The notes under the pieces: generated by a model
Told to the model about the DNA's origin: nothing
Databases searched by the model: none
What the model saw: only the letters and a program-made list of their open reading frames with translations
Shown here: piece after piece, positions 5,047 through 7,005 of the stretch
Layout: each line of letters starts with the position of its first letter
How positions within the stretch are numbered: the stretch's first letter is position 1
Translations under genes and position numbers: made by a program
Assembly: GCA_015485845.1 (NCBI GenBank)
Contig: WFSU01000114.1
Span: forward strand, 1-7,005
Direction: 5' to 3'
Source: Nitratifractor sp.
GTDB lineage: Bacteria; Campylobacterota; Campylobacteria; Campylobacterales; Sulfurovaceae
Length of the DNA: 7,005 nucleotides

Positions 5047-5220
5047 CGCGCACCCTTTCAGTCAAGATACCCTGCCTATGCCGGAAGGCATCGCTCATAC
5101 AAGCCCGCCCACTCAACCGAAAGTAAAAACACACCCCTTTCCAAAAAGGGCATGAGAATCATAGCACACGTAGATGCATTGATCTAAAAATGTGTCATAT
5201 TGTCATATTTTCTCTTGTTT
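5047..5220. other. Intergenic stretch with small hairpins, no gene seen
   Basis: No convincing coding frame is present here or on through 5399. Visible structures are ATGCC-GGAA-GGCAT (5078-5091) and CCCTTT-CCAA-AAAGGG (5135-5150). A tandem octamer TGTCATAT occurs twice at 5193-5208. Repeat copy C and the promoter region of the lipoprotein gene fill 5221-5399. Confidence 0.5.
5125..5150 (-). terminator. Weak terminator- or attenuator-like hairpin on the minus strand
   Basis: On the minus strand CCCTTT-TTGG-AAAGGG (5150-5135) is followed, after GTGTG, by TTTTT (5129-5125). It would lie in the leader of the 37-aa peptide gene. The stem is short and the T-run is offset by 5 bases. Confidence 0.25.
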
Positions 5221-5290
5221 GTTGGGTTAAAACCCCAGCCCCTTTTTGGTGGCGTGCGCCACCCGGACAGACACAGGGGTCTGCCCCTAC
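5221..5290 (+). repeat. Composite multi-hairpin repeat, copy C (beta-gamma-delta)
   Basis: Beta is GGGTT-AA-AACCC (5224-5235), followed by CAGCCCC. Gamma is GGTGGC-GTGC-GCCACC (5248-5263). Delta is CAGAC-ACAGGG-GTCTG (5268-5283), followed by CCCCTAC. Order, spacing and stem geometry match copies A and B. The delta stem pair T-A (A, B) is C-G here, so pairing is kept. Confidence 0.85.
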
Positions 5291-5353
5291 GGATAAGATG
5301 GAATGGGGACGGAGAATGCTCACGACCTTCAACCACATTTTAGATAGGGTTGA

Positions 5354-5359
5354 TATACT
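5354..5359 (+). promoter_or_regulatory. Possible -10 box for the YWTD lipoprotein gene
   Basis: TATACT lies 40 bases before the ATG at 5400, with no good -35 hexamer. The ribosome site AAAGGG at 5389-5394 is clear. Confidence 0.3.
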
Positions 5360-5399
5360 TTCTGAACTATTTCCAAAATTAAGATTTTAAAGGGTATTT

Positions 5400-6356
5400 A
5401 TGAAAAAAGTTAACTATCTGATCTACATAGTCTCCGTTCTGTTTTTAGTAGGATGTGGTGGAGGTATTTCTGACAATGAAAATAATGTGAGGCAGGAAAC
5501 AAGTTCTCCCAAATACGATGTCTATTATTGTACATCCATTAATACTTCTGATGCCAATGGAGAGACTGTAAAAAGTGCTATCTATGGAGCGCACCGAGAG
5601 TCTCTTGCTCAGTTTACAAAGATACTGGATATGAGTGGTAAAAAGAAGCTCGTGGACAGTTGTGCAGTTGACAGCGATGGAAATCTCTATTGGACAGATC
5701 GTTCTGTCCACGGTGTGTTCCGAGCTGATCCAGATGGGCAACATGTCGAGCAGATAGTATCTGGATTGGATATTCCATTTGGGCTTGCCATCGATGAAAC
5801 GAACAAGAGAATCTATTGGTCAAACTGGATACAAAGTACCCATCCACAATCAGGAGAAATTGGATACAGCGATTTGGATGGGAGCGATAAAAAGACAATC
5901 ATCAGAGGACTCTCTTCAGGTGGAAGCCTGACTATCGCCCAAGGCAAACTGTTTATTTCTGATTTGTTTGGAGGAAAAATTATGAAATCGGATTTAGACG
6001 GAGGAAATCTAGTGAAAGTTACCGATGCGAATCAGCCAGGACAAACCGCTTTTGATGATCAAAATAACAAACTAATCTGGACAGATATCGCCGATGATAA
6101 AATATCCAGTACCAATCTGAATACGCTGCAAACGACAGATTTGATTGTATTTGATAGTGTATTCGCCAATCCAGAAGCTTTGGCTATCGACAAAACTAAT
6201 AATAGAATGTTATTCATAAAGCCGGTAGAAAATAATGGTCTGGGTCAAAACCCCTCGAGTCAACTACATTCCGCTGATTTGAATGGGAATAATGTAGTGA
6301 TGTATAGTAATTTACCGGTTAGTTTACATGCAGTGCAAACCTTGATTGTTAGGTAA
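5400..6356 (+). CDS. Lipoprotein with a six-bladed YWTD (LDL-receptor class B-like) beta-propeller
   Basis: The 318-aa protein starts with a lipoprotein signal peptide (basic MKKVN, hydrophobic core, lipobox LVGC with the lipidated Cys19). A low-complexity linker (about 20-36) follows. The rest is a series of repeats with YWTD-type cores spaced about 40-45 residues apart: YYCTS (42), YWTD (97), YWSN (139), FISD (185), IWTD (226) and LFIK (271). Between them are D-x-D-G turns such as ADPDG, SDLDG and SDLDG. Six repeats fit one closed six-bladed propeller. Such domains usually bind a protein or other ligand outside the cell. Here the protein is predicted to be anchored at the periplasmic or outer membrane face. 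AAAGGG lies 5 bases before the ATG. The gene is more AT-rich than the cob genes. The Cys-rich gene follows after 24 bases and may be co-transcribed. Confidence 0.8.
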   Translation: MKKVNYLIYIVSVLFLVGCGGGISDNENNVRQETSSPKYDVYYCTSINTSDANGETVKSAIYGAHRESLAQFTKILDMSGKKKLVDSCAVDSDGNLYWTDRSVHGVFRADPDGQHVEQIVSGLDIPFGLAIDETNKRIYWSNWIQSTHPQSGEIGYSDLDGSDKKTIIRGLSSGGSLTIAQGKLFISDLFGGKIMKSDLDGGNLVKVTDANQPGQTAFDDQNNKLIWTDIADDKISSTNLNTLQTTDLIVFDSVFANPEALAIDKTNNRMLFIKPVENNGLGQNPSSQLHSADLNGNNVVMYSNLPVSLHAVQTLIVR

Positions 6357-6380
6357 TTTACATAGAGATTAAGAGACTTC

Positions 6381-6800
6381 ATGACCTATCACGACTGGTT
6401 TACACAACACGCGGCCAAGCACCGCGATATCGTCTCCCGGCTTGAGCATCTGAGTGATGAGGAGGTGATTGCCTATTTCCGGTATGACAATATGGTGGAG
6501 CATGAGCCGGATTTTTGTCCGCTGTATGCCAAGGGGACACGGTGTCATGAGATGGAGGATCTCAATTGCTACTTGTGTGCGTGTCCTCATTTTCGCTTTC
6601 GGGATGAGGGGATCGGCGTGGAGGAGGGGGCGGTGGTCAAGAGTATCTGCGCTATCGATGCTCCGGGGGGTTCGCAGAGCAAGCATGCGGAGGTGATCCA
6701 TCACAATTGTTCGGGCTGTACGATCCCGCATACCGATCGGTATATTCGGAGGCATTTTGATCGGGATTGGGGGAAGATCATGCGTGAGTGTGAGGTGTAG
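6381..6800 (+). CDS. Cysteine-rich small domain protein, putative metal-binding, cobalamin-associated
   Basis: The 139-aa protein has nine cysteines (46, 55, 63, 66, 68, 90, 110, 113, 137). The key segments are FCPLY...RCHEMEDLNCYLCACPHF (45-71) and NCSGCTIPH (109-117). They match my memory of the cysteine-rich small domain family (zf-like, COG2158), whose signature is NCxxCxCPxY followed by xCSxCxxPH. Members are presumed to bind metal. I recall that they often sit near, or are fused to, cobalamin enzymes such as CobD. Here the gene lies downstream of cobD-cobQ-cbiB-cobS on the same strand, but 2.7 kb of AT-rich, repeat-rich DNA separates them. The ATG at 6381 has a weak AAGAGA ribosome site. 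The N-terminal 40 residues look helical and charged. Base composition resembles the cob genes, not the lipoprotein gene next to it. No enzymatic role is established to my knowledge. Confidence 0.8.
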   Translation: MTYHDWFTQHAAKHRDIVSRLEHLSDEEVIAYFRYDNMVEHEPDFCPLYAKGTRCHEMEDLNCYLCACPHFRFRDEGIGVEEGAVVKSICAIDAPGGSQSKHAEVIHHNCSGCTIPHTDRYIRRHFDRDWGKIMRECEV

Positions 6801-6817
6801 GTGCGCAGTTGTGCACC
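6800..6817 (+). other. Stem-loop directly after the Cys-rich gene
   Basis: GGTGCGC-AGTT-GTGCACC forms a 7-bp stem with one G-T pair, starting on the last base of the TAG stop. No adjacent T-run follows, so a role as terminator is weak. mRNA 3'-end protection is possible. Confidence 0.3.
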
Positions 6818-6833
6818 GTGTATTGGTGATTTT

Positions 6834-6859
6834 GTAGGGGCATACCCGTGTGTTTGCCC
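6834..6859 (-). repeat. Lone delta module of the composite repeat (inverted)
   Basis: GTAGGGGC opens an 8-6-8 hairpin: GGGCATAC (6838-6845), loop CCGTGT, GTTTGCCC (6852-6859) with one mismatch. Read in the same direction, copies A and B have the loop CCGCGT and equal stem length. It lies upstream of the promoter of the last gene. Confidence 0.7.
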
Positions 6860-6900
6860 TTGCCCAAAGGTTGAAATGGGTTTTTTGAACCAAAAAAAGC

Positions 6901-6906
6901 TATAAT
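6901..6906 (+). promoter_or_regulatory. Promoter -10 box for the gene starting at 6937
   Basis: A consensus TATAAT follows an alternating T-rich and A-rich tract (6881-6900) without a clear -35. This style is common in Campylobacterota. Initiation is expected near 6913. Confidence 0.6.
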
Positions 6907-6936
6907 ATCCCCCAAAAATAGAACAAGGAAATACTC

Positions 6937-7005
6937 ATGGCAATCGAGACCATCGCATCGACTGATGCATTTAAATCCCTCGTCGAGGAGACTCGTAACG
7001 GTGCA
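6937..7005 (+). CDS. N-terminus of an unidentified protein (3' partial)
   Basis: Twenty-three codons are visible, starting MAIETIASTDAFKSLVEE. AAGGA at 6925-6929 lies 7 bases before the ATG, and a consensus TATAAT is upstream, so the start is well supported. There is no signal peptide or membrane segment. The opening resembles the strand-helix start of small cytosolic thioredoxin-fold or similar proteins, but it is too short to assign. Its own promoter suggests a separate transcription unit from the Cys-rich gene. Confidence 0.75.
   Translation, partial: MAIETIASTDAFKSLVEETRNGA

Noticed and set aside
5060..5095. AGATACCCTGCC followed by a GGAA hairpin resembled the 3' tail of a cobalamin riboswitch
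   Set aside because: The conserved upstream core (B12 box GCCACTG and the GGGAA elements) is absent. No cobalamin gene follows, and part of the upstream DNA is explained by the 37-aa minus-strand frame.
4279..5290. Regularly spaced repeats as a CRISPR array
   Set aside because: There are only three copies at irregular, several-hundred-base intervals, each made of several hairpins. There are no spacer-sized gaps and no cas genes.

Overview
The window is about 7 kb of bacterial DNA. Its left half (1-3696) is a tightly packed, rightward run of late cobalamin (vitamin B12) genes. The order is the 3' end of a CobD-type PLP enzyme (threonine-phosphate decarboxylase), then cobQ (cobyric acid synthase), cbiB and cobS. 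The genes overlap by 8, 11 and 4 bases, so they are almost certainly one translationally coupled operon. CobD makes aminopropanol phosphate, CobQ amidates the corrin ring, CbiB joins the two, and CobS adds the lower ligand. CobS and CobQ sequence style, plus T-rich promoters built on TATAAT-like boxes, point to a sulfur- or hydrogen-oxidising Campylobacterota (Epsilonproteobacteria). This is an inference from recall, not a database match.

The middle (3697-6380) differs in character. It is visibly more AT-rich and holds a small membrane zinc-ribbon protein, a minus-strand pair of tiny membrane proteins (76 and 30 aa), a further 37-aa minus-strand peptide, and a lipoprotein with a six-bladed YWTD-type propeller. 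Between them lie many palindromic repeats. The right end (6381-7005) returns to the base composition of the cobalamin genes. It carries a Cys-rich putative metal-binding protein of the cysteine-rich small domain type, then the first 23 codons of an unidentified gene behind a clear promoter. The layout suggests that repeat-rich accessory DNA has accumulated inside or beside a cobalamin locus.

The most notable feature is the repeats. One family is a composite of hairpin modules, named here alpha, beta, gamma and delta. It is found at 4279-4370, 4741-4815 and 5221-5290, with a lone delta module at 6834-6859. Its stems differ between copies by compensating base changes. A 24-base exact match to its beta module lies in frame inside cobQ, just before the glutaminase cysteine, where other CobQ proteins appear to have no such segment. 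A second family, REP-like (CTCGTTCC-stem-TCCC-stem), supplies the last codons and the stop of cobS. It recurs twice about 0.5 kb downstream, bracketing the AT-rich zinc-ribbon gene. cbiB carries a 9-bp perfect palindrome and a four-unit heptamer repeat, both in frame. Three successive B12 genes therefore seem to have absorbed mobile palindromes or tandem repeats into their proteins. A 63-base three-way-junction structure at 4890-4952, with a promoter-like box before it and a T-run after it, may be a small RNA antisense to the 37-aa peptide gene.
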